A program made the position numbers and the translations under genes. A stretch of 64,000 bases of DNA from Saxidomus purpurata. Taxonomy: Eukaryota > Mollusca > Bivalvia > Venerida > Veneridae. A model generated the notes under the pieces. That model worked only from the letters and a program-made list of their open reading frames with translations, did no database searches and was not told the origin of the DNA. Where the stretch lies: assembly GCA_022818135.1 (NCBI GenBank), contig JAFMSR010000001.1, positions 8,656,334-8,720,333 of the forward strand, written 5' to 3'. Shown piece after piece: positions 24,201-36,200 of the stretch. The stretch's first letter is position 1. Each line of letters starts with the position of its first letter.

Positions 24201-27200
24201 ACATTACAAAATCTCTTCTGAATTTTTCTATCTCAATGTATTACTTTTGACAGACTGTACATATTATCTTCCAAAGGGAGTTAACTGTTTACAGCTTTAT
24301 TATTTAACTTTTCCTTTTCATGTGAATGCTCTCCCTTTCAAAATATAACAAGAGCTTTTCTCTCTGCATTCACAGTCTACACCATAACAGCTATGATGGA
24401 AGCTGTTTTCTTGAGCTCTTCTTTCCTATCATACAACTCCTTCTCTAGGTACAAGGTTATCAAAACTAAACACTTTGCTGAATTTATAACAGTCATGTAT
24501 AAATCAGTGTTTACCATTTTTCCATTGTGAGTACTCCAGAGACAAGACTTCAGATTCATGGGCCTCTATCTGCTTGATTTCTATCAAATTCTCCAGTTCA
24601 TGTATTCTGAAAATAAAATACACACGTCAATAAGTTGACAAATACATCTGCAACAATACACCTAGTAGTGGTTAACTCTTATTGCAGCGACAATGCAAGA
24701 TCATGATCTGCAGAGTTTGCAATCCAGGAGGTAAATCTTCGATGAACATCCCTCTGTCAAAACTAAAAGATGGACTTGTCTTAATTAGCAATTTAGCTTG
24801 GTATGGTTGAGTGATAAAGGATCATACTTCTTACTCGACAGCTGCGTGTTAGGTACTTATCAGGAGGGTCTCTTCCCCTACATCACTTGGCAATGACTTC
24901 TCCTCATAAAGCCACAGGTCAACCATCTAATGTAATAAACTACATTGTGTGCCTTTGTTTACAAGTGTTGTTATTACATTCAATAAGAACACCAGTTCAA
25001 TTAAATGTAGTCTATAATACGCATTTCGTGTGTTGAGACTGAAAAAAGGAAATGCTAACAATGCAAACTAGAGCTATCACTAAATGTGATTAATACCCCC
25101 AAAAGACTGCTTTATAAACTGAGAAAGTTCGTAGTAACAGAATACCTTGCAAACAAACTAAAAAGAGATATTGTTCTTGGCGATAACTCTGTAATTTGTC
25201 AAGATAGAGTTATGGTTCTTGTACACTGCACTTCCTCTCATTGTGCTTGACCATTGTATGAAGTTGTATTGAATTCCAACCAATAGTTTTCGAATAATGC
25301 TCCGGACAAGTAAAAGTAACAAAGGGCAATAACTCTGTAATTTGTCAAGATAGAGTTATTGTTCTTTCACACTGCACTTCCTGTCATTGTGCTTGACCAT
25401 TTTATGAAATTGTATTGAATTCCAACCAGTAGTTTTCGAATAATGCTCCGGACAAGGAAAGGTAACAAAGGGCAATAACTCTGTAATGAGTCAAGATTGA
25501 GTTATGGTTCCTGTGCACTGCACTTCCTCTCATTGTGCTTGACCATTGTATGAAGTTGTTTTGAATTCCAACTAGTACTTTTCGAATTATGCTCCGGACA
25601 AGGAAAAGTAACAAAGGGCAATAACTCTGAAATGAGTCAAGATGGAGTTATGGTTCTTGTGCACTGCACTTCCTCTCAATGTACTTGACCATTGTATGAG
25701 GTTATATTGAATTCCAACCAGTAGTTTTCAAGTAATGCTCTGGAGAAGAAAAAATAACAAAGGGCAATAACTCTGAAAATACTTTAGATAGACTTATGGT
25801 TCTTGTACATTGCACTTCCTCTCATTGTGCTTCATCATTGTATGAAATTGTATTGAATTCCAACCAGTAGTTTTCAAGTTATGATCCGGACAAGGAAAAG
25901 CAACAAAGGGCAATAACTCTGTAATTAGTCAAGATGGAGTTATGGATCTTCTGCACTGCACTTCCTCTCAATGTGCTTGACCATTGTATGAAGTTGTATT
26001 GAATTCAAACCAGTAGTTTTCGAATAATGCTCTGGACAAGGAAAAGTAACAAAGGGCAATAACTCTGTAATTAGTCAAGATGGAGTTATAGTTCTTGTGC
26101 ACTGCACTTCCTCTCAATGTGCTTGACCATTGTATGAAGTTGTATTGAATTCCAACCAGTAGTTTTCAAGTTATGCTCCGGACAAGGAAAAGCAACAAAG
26201 GGCAATAACTCTGTAATTTGTCAAGATGGAGTTATGGTTCTTCTGCACTGCACTTCCTCTCAATGTGCTTGACCTTTGTATGAAGTTGTATTGAATTCCA
26301 ACCAGTAGTTTTCGAATAATGCTCCGGACAAGGAAAAGTAACAAAGGGCAATAACTCTGTAATTAGTCAAGATGGTGTTATAATTCTTGTGCACTGCACT
26401 TCCTCTCAATGTGCTTGACCATTGTATGAAGTTGTATTGAATTCCAACCAGTAGTTTTCAAGTTATGCTCCGGACAAGGAAAACTAACAAAGGGCAATAA
26501 CTCTGTAATTAGTCAAGATGGAGTTATAGTTCTTGTGCACTGCACTTCCTTTCAATGTGCTTGATCATTGTATGAAGTTGTATTGAATTCCAACCAGTAG
26601 TTTTCAAGTTATGCTCCGGACAAGGAAAATGCAACAGACAGACCGACCGACCGCCCGACCGACCGACCGACCAACCACCGGGTGACTCCTATATACCCCC
26701 CTAAACTTCGTTTTGGGGGTATAAAGATCAACTGAGAAAAGTACCTGACATTTCCTTGTCTGTCACCGGAAGCCAGATGTTGACCGTCAGGACTGACTCG
26801 TATAGAACGTATACCATTCTTGTCATCGTAATTTGTATCTGTTTTATCAGTAGCACCAGCTGTAAGACAAACATGGCAGGGTTAGTTATGGGACCTGATA
26901 AACAATTCAAAGTCAAGCTGTATATCACTACAGTAAACTCCGCTTATAAGAACTCCTTGGGACCATTAAAATTTGTTCCTTATAACTGGAGTTTATCATA
27001 TCCATATATCATTTTTATATAAAATAAAGAAAGAAAAAAAACTCCGACAGAGAAAATGTGTTTCTTATATCCAGAATATCACTATATCTGGCATCCTTAT
27101 ATACAGAGTTAACTGTACTTCACAAAAAAGTCCTACTTTGTAGAGTATCCTTGTAATTCATGAATTTGGTCTCGATCTTTCTAAAGCACTTTTTGACATG

Positions 27201-30200
27201 TTCAAAATCAAACGGCAAACTAATAAGAACTGATTTTAAACTATCTTGTTCCAAACACAGCTAACCCTCAGTACATTATTGCACAATGCTGTCTGACAAA
27301 GTACAATGTATTTGAAGCTCTCATATTATGCAAATAGGCAAGTCATGTGTCAATGCTCACAACATTCCTGGATCATATTCTTACTTTGGTTATTGAATGC
27401 TTCTTTAAAATCTGGTAGTTGGTCCCTACACAAGAGTGAAACTAGGCTTTTGTTCAAAAGGCCTACATGAGAAAAGAACAACTTACAAGGGTTGTAGTCA
27501 ATATCACAGAGTGAAGCTAAACTTGGGTCCATGTACATTACTTTCAACAAATCCTGCAACAAAACCAGAATGCTATTAAAACACATGTTTCTAAGCTCTA
27601 TGGCTATTTATTTCATCCTGTAATTAAATTGATAGTCAACAGTGTACATTGTACATACAGGTCCCAACAGTGTTAAAGCTGGCAGCATATCCCCCCACCC
27701 CTCAATTTTCAAGCCCTGAATCACATGCATATATAGTCTAAAAAGAATCACATATATTAAACACATTGCAGCAAAAGCTATTAATTTTCTACACAAAAAA
27801 AAACTTGCAAATCTTTTGCTGTATTCACTTCCAGATTTAGTTACACTTTCAAATTACATCCAAACATAAAACCTTGTATCATATGAGCTCATAAGCAAGA
27901 ACAAGCATTTCTGTATACATGTATTCCAAAATCAATCTCTATATAACCATGTGCGTCAAACAGAAAAGCAACAGACGAGAAACCACAGTTCTTTCTTACA
28001 CTCACAACTGAAGACTTTACGGCTTTCACCAGAAACAGATGTTCTGCAAATTCTGACTGTTTTGCATGTTTTCAATAAAAAAAGACAAGACAGGGTGCAA
28101 TAAAGTGCCCTCTTTAAAGAATGAATTATAAAAATTGCTTTCAAAGTCGTAATGATTTTTCAATCTAAGTGAAAGAAATGTTATTTTATTTATCTCTAAA
28201 CTTGTCATAATCAAAAATTAAATCAGTCCCAACATCTCTCAGAATGGTGTTACATAATCTAGTAATAAACCATACTGTACTGTTATTCATAACTACATGT
28301 ATTATCTAACAATTACCTAGTTTTTCCTATGTAAGTTTAGAAACAGATTTTGTAATTTCTAGTGATTAACATGGAAAGACAGCCCATATAATTATATTGT
28401 TGTATATATTATCTATGTTTTCTAATATCAAAACCCAATCGTCCATAACACAAGAGTACGGTACTTCAAAAATAAAATTCATACATGTGCTTAAAATACA
28501 GTTTAGAAGACAGGATCTTTTAGAAAAGTGAAACACTATCAAGAACTCTATTATTTAGATCTACCCTTGGATTACATTTTGAATTCTTTACTTAAGTAGA
28601 GTAAGAGGCTGGTTTGGAATCAGCCAAGAGAAAATCCATCTTAACACACAAACACCAAGATAAAAAGAACGTATTATGATATATAAGGAACAGGTACTGT
28701 ACATTTCTCAACCTTTCCCCCCCCCCTTGATTTCTAGATTTCTACAGTGAACCTGTCTGTCTTTAAAACTGGACAGTTCCATTAGATTTTTAAAGGGGTG
28801 CTCAGTGAATATTTATAGACTGAATAGCAATGTGCAGGCATCTCATGATCTACACTAAGTGCAAGACCCATTTTCCACCAGCACGGTAAAAGTTAAAAAA
28901 AAAAATTCTGGCTATTTTACCAGTCTTTCTAAAAAACATTGCATTTCTATTTACCCTAACCTACAGTCTAGAACTATCATCACTTTGTGCAGTTCCTTTA
29001 CTACGATTAATATGGCCAAGAAAACTTAGTTGAACAAAAATGTGTATATTTCAAGACTTGCACCGTCACTCATGGTAGTTTTAAAATATCCAAAAAATAC
29101 TACTTTGACAGGGGGCCCTAGTCTCAGACGATTTTTCTTTTTCAGAGTATCAAAGGTTAGTGATATGACCTTGACTTGCTGACTTTGGTGGCAACGTTTT
29201 GATGACAAATGTGAAGGCTTAGTTTAACTGGAACATACAACATTAAACAGCATGTGATCCATACCTCCAATCAATGTGTGTCAACTCACTGAATGACATA
29301 TATTTTAATGTTTAAGGGGACATACTTTGGGATACCACCTAAATAGATTTATACCCTTTCACAAACTAAACAGAACAGTGATAATGTTCATTTTGTGTAC
29401 AAAGTTTGGAAGAACTGTAGCTAATACTAAAGTCTTATTGCTTTATACTGATCTGTAATTCAGACAGTGATGTGACCAAATCATCAAATCTTAGTTTTTC
29501 AAATGAGTGGTTCTTTATTTTACAAAAGTACCTTCGACAAGTCTAGTTAAAGCAAAAAGACCTGACAGTGTGTAGAATGTCTAACTAATAAAGACTATTT
29601 TATCAGAAATCCAGAAAATGCCACAGAAAACTCAAATCCTTAACTTGTGTTTTCAATACTTACAATTGACTCCGTCTCCTTTAAGAAAATTCTAATGGTA
29701 CTGAATACTGTTGTCTTTCTTAATATTTTATACTACACTACTTTAGCTTGATTGTGAAGAAAGCTTGAAGCTTACTGAATCACTCTTGAGTCAAAAAACC
29801 AATGCTGGTGTCCTATGCAGAGGTACGGTCGTGACCCCAGTGGGGCTCGAACCCACAACTTCAAGTATGATCGGCACTCTAAACTACCTATCCCCTTTTC
29901 TCAAACACAGCTTTCATCACCATTTAGTCGCAATGTTAACTTTTTTATCGTTTGGCAAAATTTCAACTTATTAAATATAAAAGATAATCTTTAATCAACA
30001 AAACAGAATTTTCTAATTATAAACAGTCATACGTGAAAAGAATTCTTTCATGAAATGTTTAAGTAAGTCAAACAGGGAATTCGAAAAATTAGCAGAAGTC
30101 AAACATTCAATAATACTGTCAAATTTACAGAATGAAACCGTGTTGAAGCTTCTTCTTAGAAGAATAAGAGGAAGATCTTACATGTGAGTATATATTGCTT

Positions 30201-33200
30201 TTGTATGTCGTTGTCTCCGGCATGTGAGGGTCTAGGTTCCATATACGTATAGTGTCATCACTTGAACATGTAAAGAAGGAATGTGGCGGAAGAACGGATT
30301 TTGCACCAGGTTCTACAACTGGGTAAACCTACAAATCAAAAAACAGCTTTTATACTTCAATAAATATAACCTGAATATAAATCTGAAGTTGTTTTTTTTT
30401 AATTTCAGTAATTTACTAAAATACCATGGTAGATTATATCCTGATAAACTAACTTAGAGATTATTCCGGACATAATTTAAATTGTTTTCTCAACTTAACT
30501 CAGGATATTTGTTTCATGAACACCAAACCGCTAATGCAATTATTTTCACTCATGACTTTGCTACTCATGAAAATATCAATTTTAGTGCTCAGTCTGTATC
30601 TCACTCTTACAGAAAACCAAACACACTAAAACAAACAATTATCCTTTATTTAATAACCAAGCATGAAAATTTGCTAAAATTCTTCAACAATTCACTAATA
30701 TAACGTCAATTTCAAAACAAATATTTTAATGAACCAATTCATATTTCTTAAACTGGATATTACAAACATACGACTAATTAATAAATACTATATAAATGTT
30801 CTGAAAACCTGAAAAGTGTTTATACAATAATGTGATATATCTCACCTCTATACCATAAACACATGAACTATGGTACAGGAATGACCAAGCTTTTCCAATC
30901 TTCTTCAAGTCATGTACGTCCCAAATGTACAAACTGTGATCGTTATATATACACATCACCTGCAAACAAAAACATGAGATAACTATTTACATCATTCACA
31001 GTAATGGTAGCATTTCATTTTCTGACACTTCCTTAATTATTTCAGTGTAATACGTGTTGATAAAATTACCCGTCTGAACTGCAATTCTTGAATCAGTCAT
31101 TACTGATGAGTCATGTGCCAGCCTGGAAGATCGACATTTACTAATCAAGTGTTAGAATCAATACACACAGCTTTAAAACCACCTCAATTGCTGGAATCTA
31201 TTTTTGAAAACTCTTCAAAGGTTAATACCACTATACCTTCAAGGGTATGTTGCGAAGTAGCTGTAATATTTTCTACTCTTCATCAATAAAATGCTGTGAC
31301 ACAGCTAAAAAGAAGTTGTAAGTTTATACTAATTTATTTTAGCTCCATTGTGAAGAAAGCTTGTAGCTTATCAAGTCACTCTTGAGTCCGCTTCCTGGAA
31401 AAACCAGTACTGGTGTCATATGAGGAAGTACGGTCCAGACCCCAGTGGTGCTCGAACCCGCAACCTCTGGGATGAGCGGCGGACACCTTAACCTCTACAC
31501 CAGAAGTTGTTGACAGTGTGACAAGGGTTCAAACTTACCTTATTATGTTCCTCATCGTATCTTATAGCAATGGTGTCAGGATATTTGATATCTCCATCTT
31601 TAGTAGAATTTAATTGACTGAAAATAAGATATAAAGTTGAACAAGAGATGTTTGTAAAACAAAATTGCGCCTTTTCCTTCCCTCAACCAGTAACTGCAAT
31701 ACGAAATCTAGTGACATTGTAAGTTTCAAGCAATATCTCTACTGGCAAGCAAGGAAAAGCCGATGGCAAGGAATTGTCGGCAGATTTTTAGTTTTCCCGT
31801 TTCATGCCTCTATGACAGGTCTGTTTAAAGGAAGTTTTGATCAAAATCTATCGGAGGATTTGTTTTGAAGCTGACTGACAGAAGTCATGAGTCAAAGAGT
31901 TCAATATTTACTAAGATATCGATTTTTCATTTCAGCGTAATCGCAACCTTGACATATGTTGTCAACAAAGTCACGTGGGGGTCATGTGATGGCTGTCAAC
32001 TTCTGATTTCTGCGTGAAAATATTACTTTAATTTTTCTTAAAACATTAGAAAATCGTGTTAAAATATATTTCAACACGCAATAAAAAAGTATTGATAACA
32101 TATTCAAACCGTACACTAGTATATCAGGATGATTTGACTCTTCAATTCAAGGGAAGTAATATGTACTGACTGTATAGTATTTCCCCTTTGTTAGAGGGAG
32201 GCTCAATGCAGGGAAATCATAGGCTATATTGCCAAACAATCACACAGAAACAAATGTCGGGAGTTCTAATCTGATGTTAGCTACGACTGGAGACTGTGCA
32301 AGGTATTTAGCAAATGAAGTTGCAACTATTTGACAAAGTAGAAAACGGTTACTCCCAGCAACAATGACACATGTAGGTATATAGACTTACCAAGCTGCAA
32401 ATTAATATAATTTCTCAAACACAATTTATTGTTAAAACCCATTAGAAATAATTATTTTTAATGCTTTTCAAATATTTTTGTGTTATACGCGTTATGAACT
32501 GAATATCAGTGATAAAAGCAAGCCGCCGACATTTCCTGCTGTAATACCGATTTTTCGTGTGCTTTAAGTACCCCTTTTAAGGCCCCATATTTACGAGCAT
32601 GCGCGACCAATGTAAACAAAAATTATCTCCACCGACGGAGGTCAAGGCCAAGATTTACAAAATAGTGAACGTTTTTATTCTGTCTAGTCTATTTCTAAAA
32701 TAAACGAAAAAAACATGCAAAATCCATCGGCTTTTCCTTGCTTGCCAGTAATGGTTTTGACATAAAACTTAACCAAGGTGTGATGCGGAGGCCAAGGGAA
32801 ACAGGATAGCTCCCCTTTTTTCGAAAGGTCGAGGTAAAAATGCCTTTATAACTGCAACAGAATCATGCACTTATCTTGAAAGTTTTAAATTGAATTTTAT
32901 ACAGAGATTACTAATTAAAATAAAGTGTAACATGTTTGTCGAATTACTTCCCTTTAAAGAGTTTTGAAGTACAGTCACACCTGTGTTAAAGACCACCTTC
33001 AAATAAAGAACACATCCAAATAACGACCAGCAGGGGGATAACAGTGCACTATTAATCTATTGTAGTAAGACTTATGAATAAAAACCATCTGCAAACAAAG
33101 ACCACATTTGTAGCTTCCCAGCAGTGGTCTTTGTTCACAAGTTTGACTGCATATAATGTATATGACCTGTGTAAGTTTAATATGAAAACGATACTTTCAA

Positions 33201-36200
33201 GACAGAATTTTGTCGGGCTTGACAGAATCATGAAATCCACAAAAGTTTTTGCCGCACTAACATCAATGGTTTCACAATAAAAGAGATATATTTCCAGAAA
33301 TTTGAAGAACATGCTTAATATAAACTTAAAGCAAATTTATAACATAGAACAAAGAACAAGGGAAATTCTTTGTAACTGAGGCAGACTTTTACCTTGGATT
33401 GACAGCAGCGGCGATGTCCACTCCGAGATAATGAGGTCGCGGGAGCGTGGCCACAAAATGCAGGGACGTTGAATTAAATACTCTCACAGTCCCATTGGCA
33501 CAGCCAACAAATATGTATTTACCAGCAACAGAAATGGAGTTGGCACATGTTGTCTAAAATATATGTTATAACTAATGACAGACTGTACAGGTAAACAAAC
33601 ATTAGCCCCTAGAACATTAACCCCTATGCTCAATCTTGCATGAGCAAACATTAGCCCCTTCATTATTTTACCCTAATTTACTGTAAGACAAGACAGGTGG
33701 GTAAGAATTTGATTAATTTTAGTATTTTAATGCCATATCACATTCCAGTTATTAATAAATCTATACACATATTAACATCGTATCTTTCTGAAGCAATACC
33801 TACCACGGTATATACTAATCTATTTTTTTTTCAGACATAGATGAAAATGGATACAGGCATACTTAGTAAATTTATCTATACTTTACAACAGAAAGATACA
33901 TTATTGTGAATTCATGTTAATTTGTAAATTTAATATAGTACATGTATTTCCTAGATTTTAAATAAATACATGTACATCAACCAAGGGCTTTGACCCTTTC
34001 ATTTCTTTAACAGATAAAGGCAATGTTGGATGCTTTTTAATTGGGATTTCAAATCCTGAATAAATCCAACTATAAGATCAATGAAGATCAGTGCCGTACA
34101 AACATTTATTATTTCAAAACTGATGAACATTTCCTACCCGTAGCTCCACCCACTTTTCCATCTGACGTTTTTCATTGAACTGACACAGATACCCAGACTG
34201 TGTCACGCAGAACGTGCTCTTATCCGTACTTCCTGTCCCACATGCCACATCACAGAAGAAATTGTTCCTGTGGTCCCCGAGAATGCCATTGCGACCATTC
34301 AGGGGTAATGTTATTGAATTAATCTGAAACATTGTAAATCAATGAACTCATAACAAACATTCATTATAACGAAAAACTGTGACAAAAAAATCTGCAACAC
34401 TTTTCTTTTATAATATTAATTCTGATCGATCAAATCATTTAAATTTGAGAAGATAAAATTATTCTTATGCTCAAAATGATTTTCAGTTAACATTCTGGCA
34501 CCAACTGCATTAGAAAATGGTTTGCAAGTCAGTGATTTTGACATTTGAATCAGTATATACAGATTTTAATGCTAGCACATAACTCTAGCATCTCCCATTA
34601 CTGCAGGTAACCTGTTTTGTCTCCCTTGCAGGATGGTAGTCATATAAAAGATAATCAATTTGCTTACACTGTGCTATACCTTAGGGTGTTTATTGTAGCT
34701 AAAAAGCTTTGTATTTCTTGACCAGGGTGTGTCTCACTCAAGGCCCTGAGTATACCACGACCAACCCATGAGGTCTAATTGAGTTCTATTAACAGATTCA
34801 GTATTCTAAAGAAAACTTATTATAGAATCAGTTGAAGAATACCTTTGATTTGCTGCTGTCAAGGTACCAGAACTTGACGTGTCTCATGCCAACAGTTACA
34901 AAGTAAGAACTGTCTGCCGAAAATGATACTGCAGACACCTGAAACACACGTACACTTACAATCATGTATACAGCTTTAAAAAAAATCATCGACAAATCTT
35001 TCATTACCGATCAAATATATGTAGAGATCTAGTTTAAAATCACATTTCAAAATTTGGCAGCTGAATAACCCTATTTTTCTTACTCAAATGCAATTTAATA
35101 TATGCGATAAATTAATAAATGTGAATGAAATTAACAGTTACATCAATTCTCTCTATGTAAAACTTTAACACACTATAACCTTTATCTTTACAATGGGATC
35201 TTCTGACTTCCAATTTGGGCAAGTCTATTTCTTAAAATAGGGGTGTTTTGCAGAATTTCAACTGAAAAATCTAACAACTCAAATTCTTGATAAGAAAAAG
35301 GAGAAGGAGCAAACACGTCATCACCGGCTTATATGGACTTGGTTATTTAATTAGATCTACCGGTTTCGATCCTAGGAGACCTTCTTCAGGATTGTGATCA
35401 GACAAAAAAAATATATTTGTCGTCTGCTACATAGCATACATGTAGCTGTTTCAAAAGGTACATTTTAATAGACAATAAGCACAATTGAGTTAATGCTACT
35501 GCAAGTTGTACACTTTTCCCATTGCAAAACACCAGTTTCAGAAATATTTAAGATATTTGTACACTGACAGTTTTCCTAGCCATCATTCCTGGCAACATCG
35601 AGAACTAGATTTCCCTTATTTGTAAGGACGGTTAACTTTTTCACTTATAGAGTCAGGTAGACAGCTTGACTGGAAACTACGACAAATAATCAAATGGTAA
35701 ATTTAGAGATTTCACCTCAGCAACCATGACTACTGGAACACAGAGGCATTTTTGAGAGCTACTTGAATCATCTTATCAGACACCCCTATTTGAGCTCAAT
35801 TTCGATCAACTTTTGCAGTAAATTTTGCACGCACAAGGGTTTTTTTACAAGACTTACCTTACTAGAGACCTTGTTTGAAGCCACCTTTGATCCAGTTTTC
35901 CAGTTCCATACATTAACTTGCATGTCATGTTGAGTCCCAATAGATACAATGTATTTAAGATTGGGCGAAAAAGCCTGAAAGAAAAAAATCATATTGAAAA
36001 TGTAAAAAAAAACTTTGAAGATCTGTTCAACTATACTAAGTCTTTATCTTAGCTACAAAAGGTCACTAGAAGTGACAATGAATCTGTTTATTTGAATTTA
36101 TTCAGTTTGATTTCAGATGTTATCAAGCTTAGAAGGGAAAGTGGCAGCGAATTTTTCATCAGTGCTACCCATTCACATCTTGGTGGACTGTCAGAGGCAT

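Larger units (their letters stand above)
25069..26723 (-). mobile_element. Pearl/Helentron-like non-autonomous element with tandem core
   Basis: Read on the minus strand, the element begins with a hairpin-rich ATACCCCCAAAA end and a GGGGGGTATATA block. Next come a GGTC tetranucleotide microsatellite, ten tandem 146-bp units, a GGGGGTAT block, a small hairpin (ATCACATTTAGTGAT) and a terminal CTAG. The ends ATACCCCCAAAA (25093-25104) and TTTTGGGGGTAT (26711-26722) are inverted repeats. A hairpin followed by CTAG fits the CTRR end of Helitrons/Helentrons, and the microsatellite plus tandem core fits the 'pearl' elements described in bivalves. The site lies in a run of T on the minus strand and has no clear target duplication. 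The corresponding site at about 1950 in the plus-strand copy is empty. Confidence 0.75.
20402..29025 (-). repeat. Right arm of large inverted near-duplicate (contig B)
   Basis: Reverse-complement copy of 1-6070. It is about 2.5 kb longer because of a 431-bp TTAA element (20445-20875), a 1.65-kb tandem-repeat element (about 25069-26723) and an extra stretch of roughly 200 bp near 24057-24267. It lacks roughly 85 bp present at about 3485-3570 in the other arm. Confidence 0.93.

Noticed and set aside
25174..26633. Regularly spaced repeats considered as a CRISPR array
   Set aside because: Units are 146 bp with no unique spacers and lie in a eukaryotic intron inside a mobile element.
33052..33312. 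Overlapping ORFs on both strands in intron 8
   Set aside because: Match a dispersed AAAGACCAC-type repeat also traced near 60790; no splice or domain support.
35235..35791. Possible 557-bp element with 12-bp ends AAATAGGGGTGT and its reverse complement
   Set aside because: Ends do not extend past 12 bp, no target duplication is visible, and AT-rich context makes chance plausible.
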